Assembly: GCA_012719125.1 (NCBI GenBank)
Contig: JAAYAY010000138.1
Span: 1-35,815 of the forward strand
Direction of reading: 5' to 3'
From: Planctomycetaceae bacterium
GTDB taxonomy: Bacteria; Planctomycetota; Planctomycetia; Pirellulales; Thermoguttaceae
Length of the DNA: 35,815 nt
Below the pieces are notes generated by a model that was not told the origin of the DNA, made no database searches, and saw only the letters and a program-made list of their open reading frames with translations. Below are positions 8,247 through 17,510 of this stretch, piece after piece; positions within the stretch are counted from its first letter, which is position 1; every line of letters starts with the position of its first letter. The translations under genes were made by a program, and so were the position numbers.

Positions 8247-9563
8247 TCACGGCCCTTTCTTCTCCGTGGCGCTGACGACGACGGCGCAGCAGGCATCGCC
8301 GGTTACGTTGACGACGGTTCGGCACATGTCGAGGATGCGTTCGATTCCGAAGATCAGCGCGATTCCTTCGAGGGGCACGCCCACGCTGCGGAGGACGATC
8401 GCCAGCATCATGATTCCCGCTGCGGGGACGCCGGCCGTGCCGATGGAGGCCAGGGTGGCAGTCAGGATGATCGTCAGTTGTTGCGCGAGCCCCAGATCCA
8501 TGTTGTAGACCTGGGCGATAAAAAGGGCCGACACGCCCTGGTAGATCGCCGTGCCGTCCATGTTGATCGTGGCGCCCAGCGGGAGGGTGAGGCTGGCAAT
8601 CTCGTTGGGAACGCCCAGGTTGTTGTGAGCGCATTCCATCGTCACGGGCAAGGTGGCCGAGCTGGAACTCGTGCTGAAGGCGATCAGTTGGGCGGGGCGG
8701 ATCCCGCGGAAGAACTCGCGGATTCCCAGGTTGCTGAAACATCTCACGATAAGCGAGAAGGCCGTGATCGTGTAAAGGGCCAATCCGAGGATGACGACGA
8801 TCGCGTACTTGAGCAGCAGTACGAGAATGCCGACGCCAAACTGGCCGATAATCGATGCACTGAGCGCAAATACGCCGTAGGGAGCCAGCTTCATGATCAG
8901 GTGGATCAGGGCGATCATGGCTTCGTTGAAGCCGTCGAAGAAGGCGGCCACCGGCCCGGCCTTCTCCCGAGGGATGACGGTCAAGGCGATTCCCAGGAGG
9001 AGGGCGAAGAAGATCACCTGGAGCATGTTGCCGTCGGCCAGGGCCCGGATGGGATTTCGCGGGATGGTATTCAGGAGCGTTTCCGAAAGGCCGGGCGCGT
9101 CGCGGGTGAGGACCTCGTCAACGGTGGCGGAAGGGCTGGCCGCCAGCAAGCGTTCTTGATCGGCTTGGGTGAGGCCTGCACCGGGCTGGAGGCTGTTGGC
9201 CAGGACCAGCCCGAAGGTAACGGCCACAGCGGTCGTGGAGAGGTAATAGAGGATCGTCTTGCCGCCGATCCGTCCCAGTTTTCGGACATCGTTGGTGCCG
9301 GCCACGCCCGTGACCAGCGACGCAAACACGAGCGGGACCACGACCATGTTGATCAGTTGCAGGAAGGCCTGCCCGATCGGCTTGACGTAGATCGAGACTT
9401 GCTCCGACCAGCCCAGATGGGCCGCGGCCATGCCGGCGGCGATACCCAGGACGAGTGCGAGGAGGACCTTGGTGTGGAGTTGGAGTCGAAGGCGGGTCAA
9501 GGGCTTCTTCTTTGGGGGGCTTTGGATGGCGTCAGCATAGCGGTTTGGGACCTTGGGTACCAT
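8247..9563 (-). CDS. Dicarboxylate/amino acid:cation symporter (DAACS/SDF family)
   Basis: A 438-residue inner-membrane carrier of the GltP/DctA type that moves glutamate, aspartate or C4-dicarboxylates with protons or sodium. Hydrophobic helices begin at KVLLALVLGIAAGMAAA. Family hallmarks are present: the serine-rich re-entrant loop AFSTSSSSATLP, the LPLGATINMDGTA motif of transmembrane segment 7 that contacts cation and substrate, and FIAQVYNMDL. Length is normal. The N-terminal extension MVPKVPNRYADAIQSPPKKK is hydrophilic. Which substrate is used cannot be decided by eye. It sits 222 bases upstream of the C69 dipeptidase on the same strand. Confidence 0.92.
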   Translation of the reverse strand: MVPKVPNRYADAIQSPPKKKPLTRLRLQLHTKVLLALVLGIAAGMAAAHLGWSEQVSIYVKPIGQAFLQLINMVVVPLVFASLVTGVAGTNDVRKLGRIGGKTILYYLSTTAVAVTFGLVLANSLQPGAGLTQADQERLLAASPSATVDEVLTRDAPGLSETLLNTIPRNPIRALADGNMLQVIFFALLLGIALTVIPREKAGPVAAFFDGFNEAMIALIHLIMKLAPYGVFALSASIIGQFGVGILVLLLKYAIVVILGLALYTITAFSLIVRCFSNLGIREFFRGIRPAQLIAFSTSSSSATLPVTMECAHNNLGVPNEIASLTLPLGATINMDGTAIYQGVSALFIAQVYNMDLGLAQQLTIILTATLASIGTAGVPAAGIMMLAIVLRSVGVPLEGIALIFGIERILDMCRTVVNVTGDACCAVVVSATEKKGP

Positions 9564-9628
9564 GTATTGCCGTTCCCATGTGGCATCATGTTCCGAGACT
9601 CATGGAACAGCACCGCTGGGCTATCGGC

Positions 9629-9658
9629 TGGACACTACCGACACGTAAGGACTATAAT
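9629..9658 (+). promoter_or_regulatory. Strong sigma-70-like promoter upstream of rpsO
   Basis: TGGACA (9629-9634, five of six matches) and a perfect TATAAT (9653-9658) are 18 bases apart, pointing to rpsO. Transcription would start near 9665 and give a leader of about 215 bases. The 315-base gap 9564-9878 also holds a second promoter candidate and a small hairpin, listed separately, and no gene that I can recognise. Confidence 0.55.
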
Positions 9659-9731
9659 ATATACCACTCTAGAGGGGTTCGCTCAAGGGTCTTGGGCCGG
9701 ATTTTTGTCGGTTTCTGTTTGCGATCCCCCG

Positions 9732-9759
9732 TTGCAGAATCAACCCTGGCTGATACAAT
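9732..9759 (+). promoter_or_regulatory. Second candidate promoter of rpsO
   Basis: TTGCAG (9732-9737) and TACAAT (9754-9759, five of six matches) are 16 bases apart, about 120 bases before the rpsO ATG. It would act in tandem with the stronger promoter upstream. Confidence 0.4.
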
Positions 9760-9826
9760 GACGATCTTGTAAGTTGATTGAAACAAAGTTTGTAGGACCA
9801 TTGGAAAGACTCGGTGGGAGGATCGT

Positions 9827-9840
9827 GCTTCGAAAGAAGC
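9827..9840 (+). other. GNRA-capped hairpin in the rpsO leader
   Basis: GCTTC-GAAA-GAAGC forms a perfect five-base-pair stem with a GAAA tetraloop, 38 bases before the rpsO start. In E. coli, S15 represses its own translation by binding its leader. A similar role for this hairpin is only a suggestion. Confidence 0.35.
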
Positions 9841-9878
9841 GGCGGAGGCCGGCCGTACGGGAAGAAACACGATAGCAG

Positions 9879-10148
9879 ATGACTATTACCAAAGAGCGGA
9901 AGACGGAACTGATCGAACAGTTCAAACGAGGCGACAGCGACACCGGTTCAGCCGAGGTTCAGGTCGCGATTCTCACCAGCCGGATCAACGGGCTGACCGA
10001 CCACCTGCGAAGCCATAAGAAGGATTTTGCCGGTCGACGTGGTCTTTTGATGCTGGTCAGTCGACGGCGGCGATTGCTCGATTATCTGAAGAAGATTGAT
10101 CCGCAGCGTTACCTCGACATTATCCACCGGCTCAATATCCGCAAGTAG
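9879..10148 (+). CDS. rpsO: 30S ribosomal protein S15
   Basis: An 89-residue protein of standard S15 length. It shows the family pattern throughout: [51 protein letters not shown] and a final [14 protein letters not shown]15 binds the central domain of 16S rRNA and nucleates the small-subunit platform. Two candidate promoters lie upstream and pnp follows after 213 bases on the same strand, the widely conserved rpsO-pnp order. No strong ribosome site is seen next to the ATG; GGAAG lies about 13 bases before it. This would fit translation controlled by leader structure. Confidence 0.98.
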   Translation: MTITKERKTELIEQFKRGDSDTGSAEVQVAILTSRINGLTDHLRSHKKDFAGRRGLLMLVSRRRRLLDYLKKIDPQRYLDIIHRLNIRK

Positions 10149-10170
10149 CGTACTAGTCGGGCTACTTTTC
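10143..10170 (+). terminator. Weak hairpin overlapping the rpsO stop codon
   Basis: AAGTAGC (10143-10149) pairs with GCTACTT (10161-10167), followed by TT then mixed bases. The stem is seven pairs and AT-rich, so it may attenuate or mark a processing site between rpsO and pnp rather than stop transcription fully. Confidence 0.3.
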
Positions 10171-10361
10171 TCGTATTGGCGACCTGCCGCACGGCACGAC
10201 GTCGGCAACGGCATGCTGCAGCCTCAATTCTGCGTTCCGAGCCAGTCAACCACGCGCGTACGCACCTCTCTTTCGCTTCGCGTGCGCTGGGGATTTTTGT
10301 GCTGCGCCTCCCGCTCTAGTTGTCTCATGGCCCATCCCGCAGGTGAAGGTAGGAAAAGAAA

Positions 10362-12488
10362 TTGAAAGTACGTGTAGAAAAGCAGATTGCAGGCAGGACG
10401 TTTTGGCTCGAAACCGGTGAACTAGCCAAGCAGGCGTCAGGCAGTTGCCTCGTCGGTCTCGACGAGACGGTCGTTCTGGCCACGGTTGTCACGGGTCCCC
10501 CCCGACCGGGAATCGACTTCTTTCCGCTGATGTGCGACTATCGCGAGCGGGTAGCTGCCGCGGGGAAGTTCCCCGGCGGATTTCTCAAGCGAGAAGGGCG
10601 TCCCACGCTCAAAGAGACGCTGACGGCTCGGCTCATTGACCGGCCGATCCGCCCCTTGTTCCCGCAAGGATTCAACGACGAGGTTCAGATTCAGGCCTTT
10701 GTTTTGGCCAGCGACCGTCAGACCGACGCCGACGTCTTGTCGATGAACGGGGCGTCGATGGCCCTGTGCCTGTCGCCGGTTCCGTTTCAGGGACCAATCG
10801 CTTCGGTTCGGCTGGGCTGCGTCGACGGCGAGTTCGTCGCCTTCCCCACCAACGACGACCTGGAGGCGAGCGACCTGGACCTGATCATCTCCGGTTCCGA
10901 AGAAGCGATTTTGATGATCGAGGGCTTTGCCCGGGAGATGCCCGAGGAGACGATGGCTGAGGCCATCATGAAGGCTCACGAGTACGTGGTGGGACTATGC
11001 CAGCTCCAGCGGGAGATGATCGAGAAGGTCCAGCCCGCCAAGGCCGAGTTCACGCCCCCGGACGACGGCGGCTTGTACGACCGGCTCAAGGAGGCCTACT
11101 ACGAGGCCTTCAAGACGGCCAAGCGGACGGAAGGGAAGCAGGCTCGTGCCGAGGCGGTGACGGCGCTCAAGGAGAGGGCCCTTGCGGAAGTGATTCCCGA
11201 TCCCGAGGCCGAAGGGGCCATCGATCCGGAAGACTTTCGCCGTTGCTGGCACGAGTTGGAGGAGCGGGTCGTACGCGACTTGATTCTCGCCGGGACCCGC
11301 CCGGACGGACGGGGCTCCAAGCAATTGCGGGAGATTTCCTGCAGGGTTGACCTGTTGCCGCGGGTTCACGGCTCGGCGTTGTTCCAACGAGGCGAGACCC
11401 AGGCCCTGGTCACCGTGACGCTGGGCACGCCGCGCGACGAGCAGCGAGTGGACGGCCTGGCGGAGGAGTACAGCAAGAAGTTCATGCTGGACTACTACTT
11501 CCCGCCTTTCTCGGTCGGCGAATGCCGCCCCATTCGCGGTCCGGGGCGTCGCGAGTTCGGGCACGGGGCCTTGGCCGAGCGAAGCGTGAAGTCGGTGCTT
11601 CCGGCGCCGGAGGATTTCCCGTATACGATCCGGATCATTTCCGACATTCTGGAATCGAACGGTTCGAGTTCCATGGCCAGCGTTTGCGGCGCCACGCTGG
11701 GCCTGATGGCGGCCGGCGTGCCGATCAGCAACCCCGTCGCCGGCATTTCGACCGGGCTGGTCAAAGAGGGCGACCAGTGGGTTTTGCTGACCGACATCAT
11801 CGGCGACGAAGACCACTTCGGCGACATGGACTTCAAGATCGCGGGAACCCAGAACGGCATCACGGGCATCCAACTGGATCTGAAGGTCGCCGGCATCAGT
11901 GAAGAAATCATGCGGGCAACCCTGCAACAGTCTCGCGATGCACGGATCGAGATTCTCCGCACGATGCTGACGACGATTTCCCGTCCCCGCAGCGAGACTT
12001 CGCCCAATGCTCCGCGACTTCTGCAAATTATGATCGACCCCGAGAAGATCGGGTTGTTGATTGGGCCGGGCGGCAAGACGATCCGGGCGATTCAGGAATC
12101 GACCGGCGCGTCGATCGACGTGGACGACGACGGCGTGGTGACCGTGGCCTGTGCGGACGCGGCAGGGGCCCAGGCCGCCTATGCTCAAGTCGAGGCGCTG
12201 ACGGCGTCGGTGGAAGTGGGCCGAATCTACGACGGCAAGGTGATCAGCATCAAGGATTTCGGCGCCTTCGTGGAAATCCTGCCGGGCAAGGACGGCCTGT
12301 GCCACATCAGCGAGTTGTCGAACGAGTACGTAGCAAACGTCTCCGACGTCTGCAAGGTGGGCGACCGGATGCAAGTCAAGGTGATCGCGGTCGACGACCA
12401 GGATCGGGTGAAACTGAGCCACCGTGCGGCCGTTCAGGAACAGGAAGGTTCCAAGAAGGAGAAGGACAAGAATCCGTCCGGCAAGTGA
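10362..12488 (+). CDS. pnp: Polyribonucleotide nucleotidyltransferase (PNPase)
   Basis: A 708-residue phosphorolytic 3'-5' exoribonuclease and degradosome-type enzyme. The order is canonical: first RNase PH domain (about 10-145), helical linker, second RNase PH domain (about 315-500) with [37 protein letters not shown] and the metal-binding [10 protein letters not shown], then KH domain ([15 protein letters not shown]) and S1 domain ([20 protein letters not shown] to VKLSHRA). The start is a TTG preceded by AGGAAAAG; the first in-frame residues [18 protein letters not shown] match the family N-terminus. A rare start codon fits the tight autoregulation known for pnp. The gene ends before a strong terminator. 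Confidence 0.98.
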   Translation: MKVRVEKQIAGRTFWLETGELAKQASGSCLVGLDETVVLATVVTGPPRPGIDFFPLMCDYRERVAAAGKFPGGFLKREGRPTLKETLTARLIDRPIRPLFPQGFNDEVQIQAFVLASDRQTDADVLSMNGASMALCLSPVPFQGPIASVRLGCVDGEFVAFPTNDDLEASDLDLIISGSEEAILMIEGFAREMPEETMAEAIMKAHEYVVGLCQLQREMIEKVQPAKAEFTPPDDGGLYDRLKEAYYEAFKTAKRTEGKQARAEAVTALKERALAEVIPDPEAEGAIDPEDFRRCWHELEERVVRDLILAGTRPDGRGSKQLREISCRVDLLPRVHGSALFQRGETQALVTVTLGTPRDEQRVDGLAEEYSKKFMLDYYFPPFSVGECRPIRGPGRREFGHGALAERSVKSVLPAPEDFPYTIRIISDILESNGSSSMASVCGATLGLMAAGVPISNPVAGISTGLVKEGDQWVLLTDIIGDEDHFGDMDFKIAGTQNGITGIQLDLKVAGISEEIMRATLQQSRDARIEILRTMLTTISRPRSETSPNAPRLLQIMIDPEKIGLLIGPGGKTIRAIQESTGASIDVDDDGVVTVACADAAGAQAAYAQVEALTASVEVGRIYDGKVISIKDFGAFVEILPGKDGLCHISELSNEYVANVSDVCKVGDRMQVKVIAVDDQDRVKLSHRAAVQEQEGSKKEKDKNPSGK

Positions 12489-12550
12489 CCGAGTGCAACG
12501 TGCGGGACGTCCGACACCCGCGCGAGGCCGGCGAACGGAGTGCAACCATC

Positions 12551-12585
12551 GGGGGGCCGAGTTGAATCGAGGCCCCCCGGTTTTG
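12551..12585 (+). terminator. Rho-independent terminator of rpsO-pnp
   Basis: GGGGGGCC (12551-12558) pairs with GGCCCCCC (12571-12578) around a 12-base loop, followed by GGTTTTG. AACC upstream can extend the stem with the GGTT downstream. This is the strongest terminator I can see in the window. Confidence 0.8.
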
Positions 12586-12614
12586 TTGATCCTCTTCATG
12601 ACACCAGACCGATC

Positions 12615-13367
12615 ATGGCTCCAGAAGGCACTTCCGCACAGGACGTCAATCAGAAGCTCGTCGATCAGTACACCGAGATCGCCAAGCTGGCGGGCGGACT
12701 GGCCCACGAGATCAAGAACCCCCTGTCGACCATCCGGTTGAACATGGAGCTTTTGGCCGAGGATTTTGCGGAGGGGGAGACGCTGCGCGAGCGGCGCGCC
12801 CTGGCCAAGGTGCAGGTCGTGCAACGGGAATGCCGGCGGTTGCAGGAGTTGCTCGACAACTTCCTCAGCTTCGCCAAGGTGCGAAAGCTGAACCAGATAC
12901 CCAGCAACCTGAACCTGCAGGTCAAGCAGGTGGTCGACTTCTTTCGTCCGAAAGCGGCCGAAACCGGAATCGAGATCGTCGACTACCTGGCGGCCGATCT
13001 GCCCACGGTCCTTCTGGATCGGGAGGCCTTTCACGGAGCCCTGCTGAACCTCGTACTCAACGCCGAACAGGCGATGCCCAAGGGGGGGCAGCTCGTGGTC
13101 CGCACGAGCACGGTCGGAGACGGCGTGGCCCTCGATCTGATCGATACCGGCTGCGGCATGTCTGCCGAGACTCGGGCCCATATCTTTGACGCCTTCTTCT
13201 CCACCAAGGGCTCCGGCTCGGGGCTCGGTCTCCCCACGGCTCGCAAGATCATCGAGGCCCACGGCGGGTCGATCTCGCTGCAGAGCGAGGTGGGCCGCGG
13301 CACGCAATTCACTATCAAGTTGCCGCTGCCCCCGCGTCTTGCCGACCAGACCGTCCGCGAAGAGTGA
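12615..13367 (+). CDS. Soluble sensor histidine kinase, no sensor domain
   Basis: A 250-residue kinase made almost only of HisKA and HATPase_c. The phosphoacceptor is H31 in [14 protein letters not shown]. The ATP site shows the N box [11 protein letters not shown], the G1 box DTGCGM, the F box FDAFFSTKG and the G2 box GSGLGL. No membrane segment and no input domain are present, so signal sensing must come from a partner. I use the ATG at 12615: the frame stays open upstream to 12540, but that part lies in the pnp terminator. The NtrC-type regulator begins 51 bases downstream and is its likely partner. NtrB-like function is an inference from this pairing. Confidence 0.88.
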   Translation: MAPEGTSAQDVNQKLVDQYTEIAKLAGGLAHEIKNPLSTIRLNMELLAEDFAEGETLRERRALAKVQVVQRECRRLQELLDNFLSFAKVRKLNQIPSNLNLQVKQVVDFFRPKAAETGIEIVDYLAADLPTVLLDREAFHGALLNLVLNAEQAMPKGGQLVVRTSTVGDGVALDLIDTGCGMSAETRAHIFDAFFSTKGSGSGLGLPTARKIIEAHGGSISLQSEVGRGTQFTIKLPLPPRLADQTVREE

Positions 13368-13417
13368 GGCGGGCGGACCTGTTCGGCTCCCTTCAAGTGC
13401 ATTATCATCCAGGGACC

Positions 13418-14833
13418 ATGACAGCCAAGGCATCTGAATCAACAGGAACCGGCAAGCCGGATCGAGCGGCGACCCGCGTGCTCATCGTGGACAACGACCA
13501 GGCCCATGCCCTGGCCGTTGAAGAAAGCCTCGATCGGGTGGGATACACTTGCCGGGCCGCCACCAGCGGCAGCGAAGGGGCACGGTTGATCGAGGAAGAA
13601 GGGCCCTACGACGTCATTTTGACGGATCTCGTCATGAACGACATCGACGGGCTGGGGATCCTGGCCAAGGCAAAGAGCGAGATGCCCGAGGCGGAAGTCA
13701 TCCTGATGACGGGCCACGGCAGCATCCCCTCGGCCGTTGCCGCCATGCAGCGGGGGGCTTTCAACTACCTGCTCAAACCGCTGGACATCGGCCAACTGCG
13801 CACGGTCACCGAGAAGGCCGCGGAAAGCGCCACGTTGCGGCGGACCAACCTGGAATTGAACCGCCGGCTCGACGAGAAGTTCGGCTTCGAGGGGGTGATC
13901 GGCGACAGCCCGCAGATGCGGGACGTGATCCAGCGGCTTCAGCGGATCGCGCCTACCGACGCCAGCGTGTTGATCCAGGGCGAAACCGGGACGGGGAAGG
14001 AGCTGGTTGCCCAGGCGATTCACCAGAACAGCCCGCGCAAGAACAAAGCCTTCGTCGCTCTCAACTGCGCCGCACTGAGCGAGAACATCCTGGAGAGCGA
14101 ACTGTTCGGCCATATCAAGGGGGCCTTCACCGACGCGTCGGCGGATCGCATCGGGAAGTTCGAGTATGCCCACGGCGGAACGCTGTTTCTCGACGAGGTG
14201 GGCGACATGCCGATGGCCACGCAGATCAAGCTGCTCCGCGTGCTGGAGAACGGGGAGATTACCCGAGTCGGGTCGAACGATCCGATCAAGGTCAACGTGC
14301 GAATCCTCTCCGCCACCAACCGCAACCTGGAGAAGTCGATCGAGGCAGGCGTATTTCGGCGAGACTTGTACCACCGGCTGAAAGTCGTCACCGTTCGCCT
14401 GCCCAGTCTGTCGGAGCGAAGCGCCGACATTCCCGTGTTGATCGACCATTTCATCAAGGTGTTCTCCAAGCAGCACGACAAGCAGATCAAGGGCGTTTCA
14501 TCGATGGCCCGGCGGCGTCTGCTGGCCTATCCGTGGCCCGGAAACGTCCGGCAGTTGCGAAACGTCGTGGAGAGCATGATCGTTGTCGACTACGATGGTT
14601 TGCTCGACCTGGACGACCTGCCGGAGGAGTTGGCCGATCGCAGCGAGGTCGCGGCCGGCGAGCCGACGGGCAATTCGCTGTCGGCCCTGGTCGGCAAGCC
14701 GCTCCAGGAGATCGAGCGGCTGTTCATCACCGAGACGCTTCGGGTCACCGGCGGCAATCGCGAAGAAGCGGCCGGCATGCTCGGAATCGGCGAACGGACC
14801 TTGTACCGGAAGATCAAGGAGTATCAGTTGTAG
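13418..14833 (+). CDS. NtrC-family sigma-54-dependent response regulator with a GAFTDA loop
   Basis: A 471-residue regulator with a receiver domain (VLIVDNDQ, phosphoacceptor D70 in ILTDLVMND), an AAA+ domain (Walker A GETGTGKE at 188-195, Walker [11 protein letters not shown], arginine-finger region [11 protein letters not shown]) and a Fis-type helix-turn-helix ([22 protein letters not shown]). The sigma-54 contact loop, usually GAFTGA, reads GAFTDA (235-240, D239). The start ATG at 13418 has AGGG just before it; a GTG at 13364 would overlap the kinase stop but gives a poor N-terminus. The cognate kinase is the soluble one upstream. Its stop codon TAG lies inside the palindromic repeat that follows. 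Confidence 0.92.
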   Translation: MTAKASESTGTGKPDRAATRVLIVDNDQAHALAVEESLDRVGYTCRAATSGSEGARLIEEEGPYDVILTDLVMNDIDGLGILAKAKSEMPEAEVILMTGHGSIPSAVAAMQRGAFNYLLKPLDIGQLRTVTEKAAESATLRRTNLELNRRLDEKFGFEGVIGDSPQMRDVIQRLQRIAPTDASVLIQGETGTGKELVAQAIHQNSPRKNKAFVALNCAALSENILESELFGHIKGAFTDASADRIGKFEYAHGGTLFLDEVGDMPMATQIKLLRVLENGEITRVGSNDPIKVNVRILSATNRNLEKSIEAGVFRRDLYHRLKVVTVRLPSLSERSADIPVLIDHFIKVFSKQHDKQIKGVSSMARRRLLAYPWPGNVRQLRNVVESMIVVDYDGLLDLDDLPEELADRSEVAAGEPTGNSLSALVGKPLQEIERLFITETLRVTGGNREEAAGMLGIGERTLYRKIKEYQL

Positions 14834-14890
14834 GGTGCGTCTCGACGCACCAAATGGAAAGGAAACAGTGGTGCGTCAAGACGCACCCTA
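14831..14890. repeat. Nested palindromic repeat (REP/MITE-like) between the NtrC regulator and mutL
   Basis: Two 22-base arms (14831-14852 and 14869-14890) are inverted copies with one mismatch, separated by 16 bases. Each arm is itself a small hairpin: GGTGCGTC-TC-GACGCACC and GGTGCGTC-AA-GACGCACC. The element supplies the stop codon of the regulator and ends 4 bases before the mutL ATG. No ribosome site for mutL is visible, because the repeat takes its place. Confidence 0.75.
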
Positions 14891-14894
14891 CCTC

Positions 14895-16754
14895 ATGGCC
14901 TCCATTCGCAAGCTTTCGCAGAGTCTCATCAACAAGATCGCTGCCGGCGAGGTCATTGAGCGCCCGGCGAGCGTCGTCAAGGAATTGATGGAGAATGCCG
15001 TCGACGCGGGCGCGACCCGGATCGACGTTTCGGTGACGGCAGGCGGGTCGGAGATGATTCGCATCGTCGACAACGGGCACGGCATCGAGCCGGAGGAGTT
15101 GCCGCTGGCGGTCGCCAGTCACGCCACCAGCAAGCTGGCCACGACCGACGACCTGTTCAGCGTGGCCACCCTGGGATTCCGCGGCGAAGCGCTGGCTTCG
15201 ATTGCCGAAATCAGCCGGTTGTCGATTCGCAGCCGGACGCCGGACACGGCCGGCGGCGCCGAGATGGAAGTGGTGGGAGGCGAAGTCTCCGAGGTCACGC
15301 CCTGCGGATGCCCGCCGGGCACGGCCATCGAGGTCCGCAACCTGTTCTATAATACGCCCGTCCGCCGCAAGTTTCTGAGAAAGGCCCAGACCGAACTGGG
15401 CCACATCAGCGAGGCCTTTACGCGGATCGCGCTGCCCATGCCGTCGATTCACTTCACGCTCCGCCACAACGATCGGCTGGTGTTCGACCTGCCGGCGGTC
15501 ACCAGTTGGCCCGAGCGAATCGGCAAGCTTCTGGGCCGGCAGATCGCCGAGGCGCTGATCGCGGTGGAAAGCGTCGACGGCGACGTCCGCATTGCGGGCT
15601 ACGTGGCCCACCCGGGCCAGAACCGCAGCAACAACCGCATGCAATACGTGTTTCTCAACGGGCGTCATATCCGCGACCGATCGCTGCAGCATGCTCTCGG
15701 GGAAGCCTATCGCGGGATGCTGATGACGGGCCGTTTTCCGATCGCGGTGCTCGCCCTGGAAATGCCGGTCGAAATGGTCGACGTGAACGTCCACCCGACG
15801 AAACTCGAGGTCCGCTTTCAGGATTCCGGCAGGATCTACAGCCAGTTGCTGTCGACACTGCGGACCAGGTTTCTTTCGAGCGATCTGAGCACGCGAGTGG
15901 AAACGCCCGACGAGTCGGATCCGAGCGGCGCTCACGACGATCGGCAGGCCGAACGGATCCGCCAGCAGGTGGTCGATTGGGCGAAAGGCGAAGTGGAGGC
16001 GTGGCAGCCTTCCTCGGAGCGGTTTGGCGACGGAGCATCGAACGAGCCGTTCCGCTCGGGCCCCTCTCCTGCCCCGCTCTCGCTCCATCGTCTCGAACAG
16101 TCGCGGGTCGAATCCGTTTTCGACGAACCAGCGGACGCCCCGCCGCCGTCTGCCGCCGTTCCGGCCGGGCTGGGCGGGTACCGAACGGCCAAGGCCATTC
16201 AGATCCACAATCGCTACCTGGTGAGCGAGTGCCGCGACGGCGTGATGATCATCGACCAGCACGCTCTGCACGAGCGGATCCTCTACGAGCAGCTTCGCCG
16301 CCGCGTGGAGCAAGGGCCGGTCGAATCGCAGTCGCTGCTGGTTCCCGAGCCGGTTGATCTTCCACCGGCCGAAGCCGCCGCGGCCATGGAGCACCAGGCG
16401 TTGCTGGCCCGTCTCGGCCTGCGGATCGAGCCCTTTGGCGGCGACACGATTCTCGTTTCCAGCTACCCGGCCATGTTGTCGCGAGTAGGCGTGCCGGAGG
16501 TCCTTCGGGGCCTGCTGGAGCCGCTGATGGCCGGCGGCAAGGAGCCCGACCGCCGCGATCTGCTCGACGAGCTTCTCAACACGATCGCCTGCAAAGCGGC
16601 CGTCAAGGCGGGGGATTATCTGACGCCCGACGAGATCGACTCGCTGCTGGACCAGCGTCACCTGGTCGACGATCCCCACCACTGCCCCCACGGGCGGCCG
16701 ACGGCGTTGGTGTTCGGCCGGGAGGAACTGGACAAGAAGTTCAAGCGAATCTGA
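14895..16754 (+). CDS. mutL: DNA mismatch repair protein MutL with endonuclease motif
   Basis: A 619-residue MutL. The N-terminal GHKL ATPase shows IAAGEVIERPASVVKELMEN, VDNGHGI, ATSKL, LGFRGEALASIAEIS and the transducer FYNTPVRRKFL and NVHPTKLEVRF. The linker (about 330-430) is variable. The C-terminal domain has the metal-binding endonuclease motif DQHALHERILYE (454-465, the DQHAX2EX4E pattern), ACKAAVKAG, CPHGRP (from C597) and a terminal FKRI. This is therefore a nicking MutL of the kind found in bacteria without MutH. The ATG at 14895 is chosen because MASIRKLSQSLINKIAAGEV is the usual N-terminus; the frame stays open far upstream inside the regulator gene. Confidence 0.96.
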   Translation: MASIRKLSQSLINKIAAGEVIERPASVVKELMENAVDAGATRIDVSVTAGGSEMIRIVDNGHGIEPEELPLAVASHATSKLATTDDLFSVATLGFRGEALASIAEISRLSIRSRTPDTAGGAEMEVVGGEVSEVTPCGCPPGTAIEVRNLFYNTPVRRKFLRKAQTELGHISEAFTRIALPMPSIHFTLRHNDRLVFDLPAVTSWPERIGKLLGRQIAEALIAVESVDGDVRIAGYVAHPGQNRSNNRMQYVFLNGRHIRDRSLQHALGEAYRGMLMTGRFPIAVLALEMPVEMVDVNVHPTKLEVRFQDSGRIYSQLLSTLRTRFLSSDLSTRVETPDESDPSGAHDDRQAERIRQQVVDWAKGEVEAWQPSSERFGDGASNEPFRSGPSPAPLSLHRLEQSRVESVFDEPADAPPPSAAVPAGLGGYRTAKAIQIHNRYLVSECRDGVMIIDQHALHERILYEQLRRRVEQGPVESQSLLVPEPVDLPPAEAAAAMEHQALLARLGLRIEPFGGDTILVSSYPAMLSRVGVPEVLRGLLEPLMAGGKEPDRRDLLDELLNTIACKAAVKAGDYLTPDEIDSLLDQRHLVDDPHHCPHGRPTALVFGREELDKKFKRI

Positions 16755-16784
16755 GGCCCAGCTTGGGGCGTGCAACGTCGCTTT

Positions 16785-17201
16785 TCAGACGTCGTACTGG
16801 CCGACGCTCTCGGGCTGAAAGTGGACGTCTTCGATGCGGACCCGGCTGAATCCGTAGGGCAATTCCATGTCGATGGTCGCACCTTTGACGTGCCCGAGCA
16901 CGCCGGCCCCGATGGGCGTCAAGACCGACAGATTTCCCTCCGCGATATCGGCGAAGCTGGGATAGACCAGCGTGTACGTCTCGACTTCGTCGATATCCAG
17001 ATCGCGCACGCGGACCTGCGAGTTCATGGTGACGACGTCGGCGGGCATCTGTTCCGGTTCGACGACGCGAGCGTGTTTCAGTTTGGCCTCGAGGGCGGCG
17101 ATCAGGTATTGCGGCGTACTCCCGCTGACGATCGCATCGCGAACCAGGGGTTGCAGGCGGGCGTAGTCGATGGTCGAGAGGATTGTGTCTGACGGGTCCA
17201 T
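16785..17201 (-). CDS. Rnk/GreA-like protein (GreA/GreB C-terminal domain)
   Basis: A 138-residue protein. The N-terminal part (to about residue 55) is helical, and the C-terminal part has the GreA/GreB FKBP-like domain: VTMNSQVRVRDLD, ETYTLVYPSFAD, NLSVLTPIGAGVLGHVKG and a hydrophobic end. This arrangement matches Rnk, a protein that binds RNA polymerase but lacks the long coiled coil of GreA. Start at the ATG at 17201; the reading frame continues upstream for 101 codons of unlikely composition. It is convergent with mutL (30 bases apart). A promoter candidate lies about 160 bases upstream. GreA-like cleavage activity is not expected without the coiled coil. Confidence 0.82.
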   Translation of the reverse strand: MDPSDTILSTIDYARLQPLVRDAIVSGSTPQYLIAALEAKLKHARVVEPEQMPADVVTMNSQVRVRDLDIDEVETYTLVYPSFADIAEGNLSVLTPIGAGVLGHVKGATIDMELPYGFSRVRIEDVHFQPESVGQYDV

Positions 17202-17362
17202 GGCATAGAACTCGCATTGCGCGCAGAAGAACCGACCGAGGAATGACCTTGGCTGCCTGTCTCTATGGGTCACGCAAGAGGATGACGGGGAAAAGAGAGC
17301 AGGAAGGTCGCTCGGCCGGCCTGGGAAAATCGGGTTCGAAGGGTGCAACAGCACCTTCGGTA

Positions 17363-17390
17363 ATCGTATCCCACCGCATGGAATAGTCAA
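17363..17390 (-). promoter_or_regulatory. Candidate promoter of the Rnk-like gene
   Basis: On the minus strand TTGACT (17385-17390, five of six matches) and TACGAT (17363-17368, four of six) are 16 bases apart. The leader would be about 155 bases. The rest of the gap 17202-17510 holds a six-pair hairpin GCTATG-GCCG-CATAGC (17421-17436) and a short CCCGC/GCGGG stem just after the pntB stop, neither followed by a T-run. I see no gene there. Confidence 0.4.
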
Positions 17391-17510
17391 GTGGCAGGAG
17401 GCCACGTCATTCCCGGAGGAGCTATGGCCGCATAGCACTCTGGAGCTAGGGAATGTGAGCACCTTCACTCTAGTTGACACATCCCGCGTGACTGCGGGAG
17501 CCACGTGCGA

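Noticed and set aside
8037-9761. Plus-strand open frame of 574 codons opposite the symporter
   Set aside because: It is very rich in Asp, Gly, Arg and Gln, as shadow frames of membrane proteins are, and matches no known family.
10995-13442. Minus-strand open frame of 815 codons opposite pnp and the soluble kinase
   Set aside because: Composition is that of a shadow frame in GC-rich DNA, and it crosses the strong terminator and two real genes.
14814-16775. Minus-strand open frame of 653 codons opposite mutL
   Set aside because: The plus strand encodes a full MutL with all motifs; the opposite frame has no recognisable domain.
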